Source: Hymenobacter jeongseonensis
Lineage (GTDB): Bacteria; Bacteroidota; Bacteroidia; Cytophagales; Hymenobacteraceae
DNA: 64,000 nt
Reading direction: 5' to 3'
Assembly: GCF_015694725.1 (NCBI RefSeq)
Contig: NZ_JADQDQ010000001.1
Location: 620,001-684,000, forward strand
Shown: positions 17,296 to 24,833 of the stretch, piece by piece
Numbering within the stretch: the stretch's first letter is position 1
How the letters are laid out: the number at the start of each line of letters is the position of its first letter
The notes under the pieces: model-generated
The model's input: the letters and a program-made list of their open reading frames with translations, nothing else
Told to the model about the DNA's origin: nothing
The model's database searches: none
Program-made: the position numbers and the translations under genes

Positions 17296-18054
17296 CTACA
17301 GGTGCCTAATTTCCTGCATGCCGAAGCGCCGCAGCTCGTTGCCGATGGCCACGGCCAGCCGCCCATCGTCTTCCACCCCGACAATCTGGCCACTCACCTG
17401 CTTGCCATCTACTAGGAACAAATGGGTTTCCTGGTAGCGGTACAGCGCCTGCAGGTATTCCTGCCGCAGCTTGCCCACTTGCCCGGCCCGCAACTTCAGG
17501 TAGCGCCGCTCCAGGCACTCGAGCAGGCGTGCTGCTAGCGCTTCGCGGGCATAAGCGCGGCCCGTGAGCTGGCCAATGGAGGTGGCGGTGGCGGTAGTAA
17601 AGTCTTGTTGGTTGATATTCAGGCCAATGCCAATGACGCTGTGTTGAATCTTTGTGCCGCTCAGGCTGTTTTCAATCAGCACACCCCCTAGCTTCTGGTC
17701 TCCGTAATACAAATCGTTGGGCCACTTCAGCTTCAGTTTGGGGGTGGGGCCCAGCAGGGCAGCCGCCCAGTCGTGCACGCCCAACGCCACGGCCTGGCTG
17801 AGGCGGAACTGTTGGGCGGCGGCCAAAAACGTGGGCTGCCACACCACCGACAGCATGAGGTTTTCGGCGGGTGCGGCTTCCCACTGGTTGCCACGCTGGC
17901 CTCGGCCAGCGGTCTGAAAGTCCGTAATTATGGTGCAGCCGTCGCTGGCCCGGTTTTGGACAATCAAGGCCTGGGCCTCCGTATTGGTGGAGGCACAAGT
18001 CGGCAACCAAATCAGTTGCTGGCCCGTGAATAAGGTTTGAGGGGTGAGAACCAC
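17296..18054 (-). CDS. birA: Biotin--[acetyl-CoA-carboxylase] ligase
   Basis: The product (about 252 residues from the GTG at 18054) attaches biotin to carboxylase carrier domains through biotinyl-AMP. The biotin/ATP loop reads A-G-R-G-Q-R-G-N, followed by K-W-P-N-D-L-Y-Y with the catalytic lysine region and G-I-G-L-N-I-N. The C-terminal SH3-like domain is present. There is no N-terminal DNA-binding domain, so it is a monofunctional ligase, not a repressor. No ATG is available in the frame. I chose the GTG because it puts the protein start about 20 residues before the S-T-N-T-E motif, as in relatives; a TTG at 18099 would add 15 residues. The gene diverges from rsfS. Confidence 0.88.
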   Translation of the reverse strand: MVLTPQTLFTGQQLIWLPTCASTNTEAQALIVQNRASDGCTIITDFQTAGRGQRGNQWEAAPAENLMLSVVWQPTFLAAAQQFRLSQAVALGVHDWAAALLGPTPKLKLKWPNDLYYGDQKLGGVLIENSLSGTKIQHSVIGIGLNINQQDFTTATATSIGQLTGRAYAREALAARLLECLERRYLKLRAGQVGKLRQEYLQALYRYQETHLFLVDGKQVSGQIVGVEDDGRLAVAIGNELRRFGMQEIRHL

Positions 18055-18121
18055 GGCCTTCTTTCGCGTTTCGTTAACTTCGTAGACTTTCGGCTGCAAA
18101 GCTCAACCCTAATAACAGAAT

Positions 18122-18502
18122 ATGAAAAGCACGTTGGTCCGTCAGGATTCAGACACATTGGCAGAATTGGTAGTACGCGGCATGCAAGACAAGAAGGCGT
18201 CTGACATCGTGGTGCTGAATTTGAAGGAGCTCAAAAACGCGGTGGCGGATTATTTTATCATCTGCTCGGCCAATTCCGACACGCAGCTGGAAGCTGTGGC
18301 CCGTTCGGTAGAAGAAGAAATTGAAAAAGTAACCGGCGAAAGCCCCTGGCAAACCGAAGGCCGCACCAACCGCGAGTGGGTGCTGCTGGACTACGTTGAC
18401 GTGGTGGTACACGTGTTCCTGCGTGACCGCCGCAAGTTCTACGCCCTCGAAGAGCTGTGGGGCGATGCTAAAATCAGCTACATCGAAGCCGAACCGGCAT
18501 AA
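18122..18502 (+). CDS. rsfS: Ribosome silencing factor RsfS
   Basis: The 126-residue protein belongs to the RsfS/YbeB/Iojap family, which binds ribosomal protein uL14 and blocks subunit joining when nutrients run low. Conserved features are the D-I-V-V-L-N-L strand, the A-D-Y-F-I-I-C-S-A-N-S-D-T-Q core, the G-R-T-N-R-E-W-V-L-L-D-Y-V-D-V-V-V-H-V-F segment, and Y-A-L-E-E-L-W-G-D-A near the end. Length and start are typical. ftsH follows 116 bases downstream on the same strand, an arrangement I know from other Bacteroidota, so the two are probably linked in expression. Confidence 0.95.
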   Translation: MKSTLVRQDSDTLAELVVRGMQDKKASDIVVLNLKELKNAVADYFIICSANSDTQLEAVARSVEEEIEKVTGESPWQTEGRTNREWVLLDYVDVVVHVFLRDRRKFYALEELWGDAKISYIEAEPA

Positions 18503-18618
18503 AAAACGGGCCGACCGGATAAAATATATACGCTGGGAATACGTCTTATCGGAGCCGAACATTTGTTTTCGGCGCGGTGTTTTGCTCGTGGTTATACCTG
18601 ATTTAACTAGCTATTTTC

Positions 18619-20742
18619 ATGTCGGATAAAAATCCTAATAACAATAAAAAGAAGAAGCCCCTGATGCCCGCGCCCAATCCACGGCCGGGCGTGCAGTTAT
18701 GGGTGCTGGCCGGCTTGCTGTTGTTTTTGGTGGGAGTGATGTGGGTGAACAACTCCAATTCGCCTGCCAAAATCAACCAGCAGCGCTTCGAGCAAATGCT
18801 CGCGGTCGGTGATGTAAAGGACATTACGCTCATCAACGAGAAGATGGTGGAGGTTAGCCTCAAGCCGGAAGCGTTGCGCAAGAGCGACTACAAGCAGGAA
18901 CTCGCCCGCCGCAGCCCCATTGGCATGGCCAGCACGGGCGCGCAGTTCTATTTCCCGGTAGTAGACGCCAAGCTTTTCAAAGAAGACTTGGACCGCCTTC
19001 AGAAGACCTTGCCGGTGGCGCAGCAATTGCCCCTCAACATTGATTCCCGGCAGAGCGCCATGGATTTCATTGGCGGCTATGGCCTCATCATTCTAATGAT
19101 TGTGGGCTTCTGGTTCCTGATGCGCCGCATGAGCAGTGCCAACGGTCCCGGCGGCCAGATTTTCAGCATCGGCAAGAGCCGGGCGGCCTTGTTTGAAGGT
19201 GGCGACAAAGTAAAAATCACCTTCAAAGACGTCGCCGGCCTCGAAGAAGCCAAAGAGGAAGTGCAGGAGATTGTGGAGTTCCTCAAGAACCCCAGCAAGT
19301 TCACCATCCTCGGCGGTAAGATTCCGAAAGGGGCCTTGTTGGTAGGCCCTCCCGGCACCGGCAAAACCTTGCTGGCGAAAGCCGTAGCGGGCGAAGCCGA
19401 TGTGCCGTTCTTCTCGCTTTCGGGCTCCGACTTCGTGGAAATGTTCGTGGGCGTGGGGGCTGCCCGGGTGCGCGACTTGTTTAAGCAAGCCAAGGCCAAA
19501 GCGCCCTGCATCATCTTCATTGATGAGATTGACGCCGTGGGCCGCAGCCGCAGCAAAGGCAGCACGCCCGGCGGCAACGACGAGCGCGAAAACACCCTGA
19601 ACTCGCTGCTGGTGGAAATGGACGGATTCGGCACCGATTCTGGCGTCATTATCCTGGCTGCTACCAACCGGCCCGATACCTTGGATTCGGCGCTGCTCCG
19701 TCCCGGCCGTTTCGACCGCCAAATCAGCATCGACAAGCCGGACATCAACGGCCGCACTGAGATTTTCCAGGTGCACCTGAAGCCCTTGACCTTGGGCCCG
19801 GACGTGGATGCGCGCCGGCTGTCGGCTCAGACGCCGGGCTTTGCCGGCGCTGAAATTGCCAACGTCTGCAACGAGGCTGCGCTGATTGCAGCCCGCCGCG
19901 ACAAGAAGTTCATCACTGACCAGGACTTCACTGATGCCATCGACCGCGTGATTGGTGGTTTGGAGAAGAAGAACAAAATCATTTCGCCCGGCGAAAAGCG
20001 CATCGTGGCCTACCACGAAGCCGGCCACGCCATTGCGGGCTGGTTCTTAGAGCACGTCGACCCCTTGGTGAAAGTGAGCATTGTACCCCGTGGCGTTGCC
20101 GCGCTGGGCTATGCGCAGTACCTGCCAAAAGAGCAGTTTCTGTACAATACCGAGCAGCTGATTGACGAAATGTGCATGGCCTTGGGTGGCCGCGCTGCCG
20201 AGGAATTGGTGTTTGGTAAAATCTCCACCGGCGCGCTGAGCGACTTGGAGCGCATCACCAAAATGGCCTATTCCATTGTAACGATGTACGGCATGAACGC
20301 CAAACTCGGCAACGTGTCGTTCTACGACTCGAAGGGGCAGAACGAGTACGGTTTCTCAAAGCCTTACTCGGAAGCCACTTCGCAGATGATTGACGAGGAA
20401 GTGCGCACCATCATCGAGAATGCCTACACCCGCACCAAGGAGCTTCTCACCGAGCGCCGCCACGAGTTGGAAGTGGTGGCCAAGGAGTTGCTGGAAAAAG
20501 AAGTTCTCCAGCAGGAAGACCTGACCCGCTTGGTGGGCCCGCGTCCCTTCGACAGCCAGACTAACTACCAGGCCCACATGGCCGGCACCGACCGCAGCGA
20601 AACCGCCAGCGAGGTGAAAGGCGAGCAAGCCGCCGGTGGTAAACTCGGCAACGACCTGCCCGAACTGAACCTGCCCGGCATGGACAACGACCGCAACAAC
20701 GAAACCTCGACCCCCAGCGGCAACGCGGTGGCCGGTGTGTAA
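18619..20742 (+). CDS. ftsH: ATP-dependent zinc metalloprotease FtsH
   Basis: FtsH is a membrane-bound AAA+ protease that degrades damaged membrane proteins and unstable regulators. The 707-residue product has a Lys/Asn-rich cytoplasmic start, a first membrane helix at about 25-44, a periplasmic domain, and a second helix at about 154-170. The AAA module shows Walker A (G243 to T250, with K249), Walker B D302-E303, and the second region of homology near residue 355. The protease site is H466-E467-A-G-H470. The C-terminal tail of about 60 residues is low-complexity and Gly/Asn/Thr-rich. Length and order are normal for Bacteroidota. A terminator follows. Confidence 0.97.
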   Translation: MSDKNPNNNKKKKPLMPAPNPRPGVQLWVLAGLLLFLVGVMWVNNSNSPAKINQQRFEQMLAVGDVKDITLINEKMVEVSLKPEALRKSDYKQELARRSPIGMASTGAQFYFPVVDAKLFKEDLDRLQKTLPVAQQLPLNIDSRQSAMDFIGGYGLIILMIVGFWFLMRRMSSANGPGGQIFSIGKSRAALFEGGDKVKITFKDVAGLEEAKEEVQEIVEFLKNPSKFTILGGKIPKGALLVGPPGTGKTLLAKAVAGEADVPFFSLSGSDFVEMFVGVGAARVRDLFKQAKAKAPCIIFIDEIDAVGRSRSKGSTPGGNDERENTLNSLLVEMDGFGTDSGVIILAATNRPDTLDSALLRPGRFDRQISIDKPDINGRTEIFQVHLKPLTLGPDVDARRLSAQTPGFAGAEIANVCNEAALIAARRDKKFITDQDFTDAIDRVIGGLEKKNKIISPGEKRIVAYHEAGHAIAGWFLEHVDPLVKVSIVPRGVAALGYAQYLPKEQFLYNTEQLIDEMCMALGGRAAEELVFGKISTGALSDLERITKMAYSIVTMYGMNAKLGNVSFYDSKGQNEYGFSKPYSEATSQMIDEEVRTIIENAYTRTKELLTERRHELEVVAKELLEKEVLQQEDLTRLVGPRPFDSQTNYQAHMAGTDRSETASEVKGEQAAGGKLGNDLPELNLPGMDNDRNNETSTPSGNAVAGV

Positions 20743-20760
20743 TACCTGCTGCGTCATTTC

Positions 20761-20793
20761 AAAAAAGCCAGTCCGCGAGGGCTGGCTTTTTTT
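20761..20793 (+). terminator. Intrinsic terminator of ftsH
   Basis: AAAAAAGCCAG and its complement enclose a short loop and are followed by a run of T, 20 bases past the ftsH stop. Confidence 0.8.
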
Positions 20794-20813
20794 GTGGACT
20801 GGCCGGGCCAACC

Positions 20814-20843
20814 TTTGCACTACAGGCCGGCCGGTTACCTTTG
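20814..20843 (+). promoter_or_regulatory. Bacteroidota-type promoter for the LUD-lpxH pair
   Basis: TTTG at 20814-20817 lies 18 bases before TACCTTTG at 20836-20843. Both elements match the Bacteroidota consensus. The predicted start site is about 20 bases ahead of the ATG, and an ftsH terminator lies directly upstream. Confidence 0.65.
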
Positions 20844-20870
20844 AAGCTTCAACCCGGTACTCTTTAATCC

Positions 20871-21530
20871 ATGGCAGAAAGTTCTCGCGATGCCGTGCTT
20901 GCCCGCATCCGCCAAAGCCTGGCGCAGCCTGCGCCGCTGCCGCCCCGGCCCGACTTTACCGCGCCCGTGCACCCGCCGCTGAGCAACAGAGACGCGGTGG
21001 TGGCCTTTGCCGAAAGCTTCCAGCGCGTGGGGGGCGAGTTCTACTATTGCGAGTCGCTGGCGCATTTGGCAGAGCAGGTGGCCAGCTATCAGCAACGCCA
21101 GCAGGTGGGGGCGCCCTACGTGTGGGAGCCCCAGCTGCAAGCGTTGCTGCAAACGGCGGGCATTGCGTTCCGCGCCGATGAAACCGGATTTATTGAGCAA
21201 GCTGATTTGAGCCTGACTTCCTGCGAAGCCTTGGTGGCGCGCACGGGCAGCGTGCTGATTTCGGCGGCCACGGCCAGCGGGCGCCGCCTGAGCATCTACC
21301 CCGACCAACACCTAGTGCTGGCCCGCCCCAGCCAAGTAGTGGCCGAGATACGGGAGGCCCTGCGCGTGATACAGGCCCGGTTTGGCGAAAAAATGTCGTC
21401 CATGGTGTCGCTCACTAGCGGCCCCAGCCGCACCGCCGATATCGAAAAAACCTTGGTGCTCGGGGCGCATGGACCCCGCCGTCTGGCACTTTTTCTTTTA
21501 GAGGAAGACGCCGAAAACCTGCCCTTATGA
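20871..21530 (+). CDS. LUD-domain protein (LutC/YkgG family)
   Basis: The 219-residue product matches the LUD domain, a fold shared by LutC and part of LutB of lactate utilisation. The conserved parts visible are the N-terminal R-D-A-V-L-A-R-I-R helix, the A-L-V-A-R-T-G-S-V-L-I-S strand at about 122-134, the Y-P-D-Q-H-L-V-L segment, and the late L-T-S-G-P-S-R-T-A-D-I-E loop near 182. No LutA or LutB gene is nearby, so a lactate role is uncertain here. Its stop overlaps the lpxH start (ATGA), so the two are translated together. A promoter lies just ahead. Confidence 0.85.
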   Translation: MAESSRDAVLARIRQSLAQPAPLPPRPDFTAPVHPPLSNRDAVVAFAESFQRVGGEFYYCESLAHLAEQVASYQQRQQVGAPYVWEPQLQALLQTAGIAFRADETGFIEQADLSLTSCEALVARTGSVLISAATASGRRLSIYPDQHLVLARPSQVVAEIREALRVIQARFGEKMSSMVSLTSGPSRTADIEKTLVLGAHGPRRLALFLLEEDAENLPL

Positions 21531-22309
21531 AGCCCACCCGCACGTTGCCCGACCTGGCCCTGGCGCCCGGCCGCCGGGTGTATTTCGCCTCCGACTTTCA
21601 CCTCGGCGTGCCCGATGCGGCCTCGTCGCTGGCTCGGGAGCGGCGCATTGTGCGCTGGCTCGATGAGGTGTCCCAGGATGCCGCGGCCATTTATTTGCTG
21701 GGCGACATCTTCGATTTCTGGTTTGAGTACAAGCACGCCATTCCGCGGGGCTTCAGCCGCCTGCAAGGGAAACTGGCGGAGCTGACCGACCGGGGCCTGC
21801 CCATCACCATTTTTACCGGCAACCACGACATGTGGATGTTCGGTTACTTTACTCAGGAAATGGGCATTCCGGTGCTGCGCCACGAGGTATCGCAGCGTAT
21901 TGGCAACCAGCTGTTCCACATCGGCCACGGCGACGGCCTGGGGCCGAAAGACCATCAATACAAGGTGCTGAAGCGGATTTTTGCCTCTCCGCTGGCGCAG
22001 TGGCTGTTTGCCCGGCTGCACCCCAACTTTGGCATTGGCATGGCCAATAAGTGGAGCCGCCGCAGCCGCATGCAAACCGGCAAGGACGATGCGACTTTCT
22101 ACGGCGACGAGGAATGGCTGCTGCAATACTGCCGCGAGGTCGAGACGCAGTTGCACCACGACTACTACGTGTTTGGCCACCGCCACCTGCCCCTGGATGT
22201 GGCCGTGGGGCCGGGCAGCCGCTACATTAACCTCGGCGAATGGGTCAATTATTGCTCTTATGGCGTGTATGATGGCAACGAACTGGCTCTGCGGCATTTT
22301 GAGAAGTAA
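21527..22309 (+). CDS. lpxH: UDP-2,3-diacylglucosamine diphosphatase
   Basis: LpxH hydrolyses UDP-2,3-diacylglucosamine to lipid X in lipid A synthesis, at the inner face of the inner membrane. The 260-residue product has the calcineurin-like metal sites: D23 and H25 in ASDFHLG, D60 in LLGDIFDFW, N99-H100-D101 in TGNHDMW, H134 in HIGHGDG, and a late F-G-H-R-H-L-P. The insert with R-R-S-R near the middle fits the LpxH cap. The start overlaps the preceding gene by four bases. With kdsD and manC in the same window, several envelope-glycolipid steps are represented. Confidence 0.9.
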   Translation: MKPTRTLPDLALAPGRRVYFASDFHLGVPDAASSLARERRIVRWLDEVSQDAAAIYLLGDIFDFWFEYKHAIPRGFSRLQGKLAELTDRGLPITIFTGNHDMWMFGYFTQEMGIPVLRHEVSQRIGNQLFHIGHGDGLGPKDHQYKVLKRIFASPLAQWLFARLHPNFGIGMANKWSRRSRMQTGKDDATFYGDEEWLLQYCREVETQLHHDYYVFGHRHLPLDVAVGPGSRYINLGEWVNYCSYGVYDGNELALRHFEK

Positions 22310-22393
22310 ATCCTGGCGCTCGTTGCCTCTTGGGTTTTCATCGGTTACCAAGAATTTGCTGTTAAACTGGTCGAAACCTCTCGCAATAAGGCC

Positions 22394-22487
22394 GTCATGC
22401 AGAGTGGAGCGAAGCATCTCGCGTGCCGCCTCTGCATCCATTTATTTTACTACGCCACGCGAGATGCTTCGCTCCGCTCTGCATGAC
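22394..22487. repeat. REP-like palindromic repeat, copy 3
   Basis: The arms begin GTCATGCAGAGTGGAGCG and pair almost perfectly over about 32 bases, closing with GCGTG. The right arm contains the ATG that opens the next reading frame. The copy lies between lpxH and the beta-propeller gene. Confidence 0.85.
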
Positions 22488-23411
22488 GGGCGTATTGGGG
22501 TGTTCGGCGGTTTATGCTTCCTGTTCCTTATCAGCACCGCCCACGCCCAAGTCACTGTCCCCTCGGCCGCTTCGGTTGCGCCGCCGTCCAAAGTGGTGGT
22601 GGCACCGGTGCAGAGCCCGCCAAAATCAACGATTGATTCTGCCGCCACGGCAGGGCTGGTCCCCTGGAAGTTCGTGCGCCTCATCAAACTGCCCAACCCC
22701 GGCGCGGCTTCGCTCGACCGGCGCGGGGCGCTGTACGTAGCCGATGCCGACAACAACCTGCGGCAGTACGGCCCCGAAGGCCTGCCACTGAACACGTTTG
22801 CGCCCACCCAGCCCGGCCACGCGGCGCAGGTAGAAGCCTGGAACGTGACCACGGTGATGGTTTTCAACGACGACCGCCAGCAACTCGTGTTGCTCGACCG
22901 GTTTCTGGCACTCATCACCGAGGTGCGGCTGGGCGACTTTCTCGATGGCATGATTCGGGCGGCTACCCTGGCGCCCGACAACCGCATCTGGCTGCTCGAC
23001 GAAAGCAGCCTGGTGCTGCGCGAATTCGACCCCAACACCCTGCGGCTGGTGAAAAACACGCCGCTGGACCTGATTATTGGCCGCACCCGGCCGGACTTCC
23101 GGTTCCTGCGCCACTACCAAAACAACCTGTATCTGGTCGACAAGGTCACGGGCGTGTACGTGTTCGACAACTTGGGCAACTACAAGAAGAAAATCCCGGT
23201 GGTGGGGCTGAATACCGTGGGGTTTCGGGGCGATGAGCTGTATTACTTCGATGCCGGCGCCATCCACTACTTCCACCTCTACAACCTGACCGAGCGCCGG
23301 GTGGCATTGCCTGCGGGCGTAGCGCCCGCCGACGTGCAGCAGGTGCTGCTGGGCGAATCATACGCCTACATTTTCACGGCGACAGGAGTCGCTGTTTATC
23401 AGTGGAAGTAG
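22464..23411 (+). CDS. Secreted beta-propeller-like protein of unknown function
   Basis: The 315-residue product is predicted to be exported: a charged start (MLRSALHDGR) is followed by a hydrophobic stretch and an A-H-A-Q cut site near residue 29. After a Pro/Val/Ser linker the protein shows repeated strands of the NHL or six-bladed propeller type, such as G-A-L-Y-V-A-D-A-D-N-N-L, N-R-I-W-L-L-D-E-S and N-N-L-Y-L-V-D. I do not recognise a named family. The first ATG lies inside the right arm of a REP palindrome; the alternative is GTG at 22500, which would leave a signal peptide without positive charge. The gene has no partner on either side. Confidence 0.75.
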   Translation: MLRSALHDGRIGVFGGLCFLFLISTAHAQVTVPSAASVAPPSKVVVAPVQSPPKSTIDSAATAGLVPWKFVRLIKLPNPGAASLDRRGALYVADADNNLRQYGPEGLPLNTFAPTQPGHAAQVEAWNVTTVMVFNDDRQQLVLLDRFLALITEVRLGDFLDGMIRAATLAPDNRIWLLDESSLVLREFDPNTLRLVKNTPLDLIIGRTRPDFRFLRHYQNNLYLVDKVTGVYVFDNLGNYKKKIPVVGLNTVGFRGDELYYFDAGAIHYFHLYNLTERRVALPAGVAPADVQQVLLGESYAYIFTATGVAVYQWK

Positions 23412-23520
23412 GGGTAAATACGGCCGTGCTTAGCGCCCGGCATCATTGAATAGCAGTAACCTCTGGAAAAGTGGCTCGTTAGCCTGGGAAGTCTTTCTTT
23501 CCACAGCTAACCCCTTTTCC

Positions 23521-24687
23521 ATGAAAGCACTCCGAATTCACGGCATGCGCGACGTGCGCGTTGACACGGTAGACGACCCCGAAATCCTGGATTCCCGCGA
23601 CGCCATTATCCGCGTTACGAGCACGGCCATTTGCGGGTCCGACCTGCACATTTACAACGGCAGCATTCCGCAGCCCCGGCCCATGACCCTGGGCCACGAA
23701 TTCATGGGCATCGTGGAGGAGGTGGGCAAAGGCGTGGGCAACCTCCGGCGCGGCGACCGGGTGGTGGTGCCCTTCCCCATTGCCTGCGGCCATTGCCTGT
23801 TCTGCAACCACGAACTGCCCGGCCACTGCGAAAACTCCAACCCCGAGCACTACGGCCCCGAAGGCGGCCTGATGACCGAAAAAGGCGGCGCATTATTCGG
23901 CTACACCGATTTGTACGGCGGCTACGACGGCGGCCAAGCCGAGTACGTACGCGTGCCCTACGCCGACTTCGGCCCCCGCAAAGTGCCCGATAACCTCACC
24001 GACGAGCAGGTGCTTTTCCTGACCGACATCTTCCCCACCGGCTACACCGGCATCGACTGGGCCGGGGTGAAGGGCGGCGAAGTCATCGCCATTTTCGGGG
24101 CCGGTCCGGTGGGCATCATGGCCGCCAAATCGGCGTGGCTGCGCGGCGCCAGCCGCGTCATCATCATCGATACCCAGCAATACCGCCTCGACAAGGCCAA
24201 GCAAACCGCCAATGCCGAGGGCATTCTCTGGGAAAGCCAGAAGCAGGTGGTGGACGAAATCCGGAGCATGAGCCGCGGCTACGGCGCCGACGTGTGCGTG
24301 GAAGCCGTCGGCTTCGAGCCCGACCGCAGCCTCGTCGACCGCGCCAAGGCTGTTATCAACCTCGAAAAAGGCTCCGACAAGGTGCTGCTGGCCTGCATGA
24401 GCGCCGTGCGCCGGGGCGGCTTTGTGTCGGTACTGGGCGTGTATTCGTCTCCCTTCGACAATTTCCCCATCCACCAGTTCTTCGACAAAGGCATCACCCT
24501 GAAAGGCGGCCAGGCCCCTGCTCATAAGCACATCGACCGCCTGTTGAAACACGTATCCAACGGCGACGTGCGCCTCGACGACATCATTTCGCACCGCCTG
24601 CCGCTGAGCGAAGCTGCCCACGGCTACGACATCTTCCGCAACAAGAAGGACAACTGCACCAAAGTGGTGCTCAAACCCGGCGCCTAA
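23521..24687 (+). CDS. Zinc-dependent alcohol/formaldehyde dehydrogenase (MDR family)
   Basis: This 388-residue enzyme belongs to the medium-chain dehydrogenases, close to the glutathione-independent formaldehyde dehydrogenases. Catalytic zinc ligands include C38 in AICGSD and H59-E60 in GHEF. A structural zinc site is formed by C89, C92, C95 and C103. The NAD-binding loop is F-G-A-G-P-V-G at 192-198, with an acidic residue after the next strand (I-I-I-D-T) that favours NAD over NADP. The start at 23521 (MKALRIHGM) is standard; the frame upstream is open but carries no family features. Substrate specificity cannot be fixed by eye. A terminator follows, so the gene is probably monocistronic. 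Confidence 0.9.
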   Translation: MKALRIHGMRDVRVDTVDDPEILDSRDAIIRVTSTAICGSDLHIYNGSIPQPRPMTLGHEFMGIVEEVGKGVGNLRRGDRVVVPFPIACGHCLFCNHELPGHCENSNPEHYGPEGGLMTEKGGALFGYTDLYGGYDGGQAEYVRVPYADFGPRKVPDNLTDEQVLFLTDIFPTGYTGIDWAGVKGGEVIAIFGAGPVGIMAAKSAWLRGASRVIIIDTQQYRLDKAKQTANAEGILWESQKQVVDEIRSMSRGYGADVCVEAVGFEPDRSLVDRAKAVINLEKGSDKVLLACMSAVRRGGFVSVLGVYSSPFDNFPIHQFFDKGITLKGGQAPAHKHIDRLLKHVSNGDVRLDDIISHRLPLSEAAHGYDIFRNKKDNCTKVVLKPGA

Positions 24688-24708
24688 GCCGTTTGGTATT
24701 GAAATTTG

Positions 24709-24741
24709 AAAAGGAGCCTGCGCCGCGCAGGCTCCTTTTTT
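24709..24741 (+). terminator. Intrinsic terminator of the dehydrogenase gene
   Basis: AAAAGGAGCCTGCG pairs with CGCAGGCTCCTTTT around a 3-base loop, followed by T. It lies 22 bases past the stop codon. Confidence 0.85.
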
Positions 24742-24781
24742 AGTAGCTGGTCCATCGTTCGCTTCAACGTTCTGTTTAAAG

Positions 24782-24789
24782 TATCTTTG
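24782..24789 (+). promoter_or_regulatory. Possible -7 element for the S8 protease gene
   Basis: TATCTTTG matches TAnnTTTG and lies 45 bases before the ATG, just after the upstream terminator. The -33 region has TTC, not TTG, and is two bases too far. Confidence 0.4.
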
Positions 24790-24833
24790 GGAGAAGCACA
24801 CGCTGCTGAATTTCTACCAATGAATTTCCATAC

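Noticed and set aside
20871..21530. Lactate utilisation operon lutABC
   Set aside because: Only one LUD-domain gene is present, paired with lpxH; lutA and lutB are absent here.
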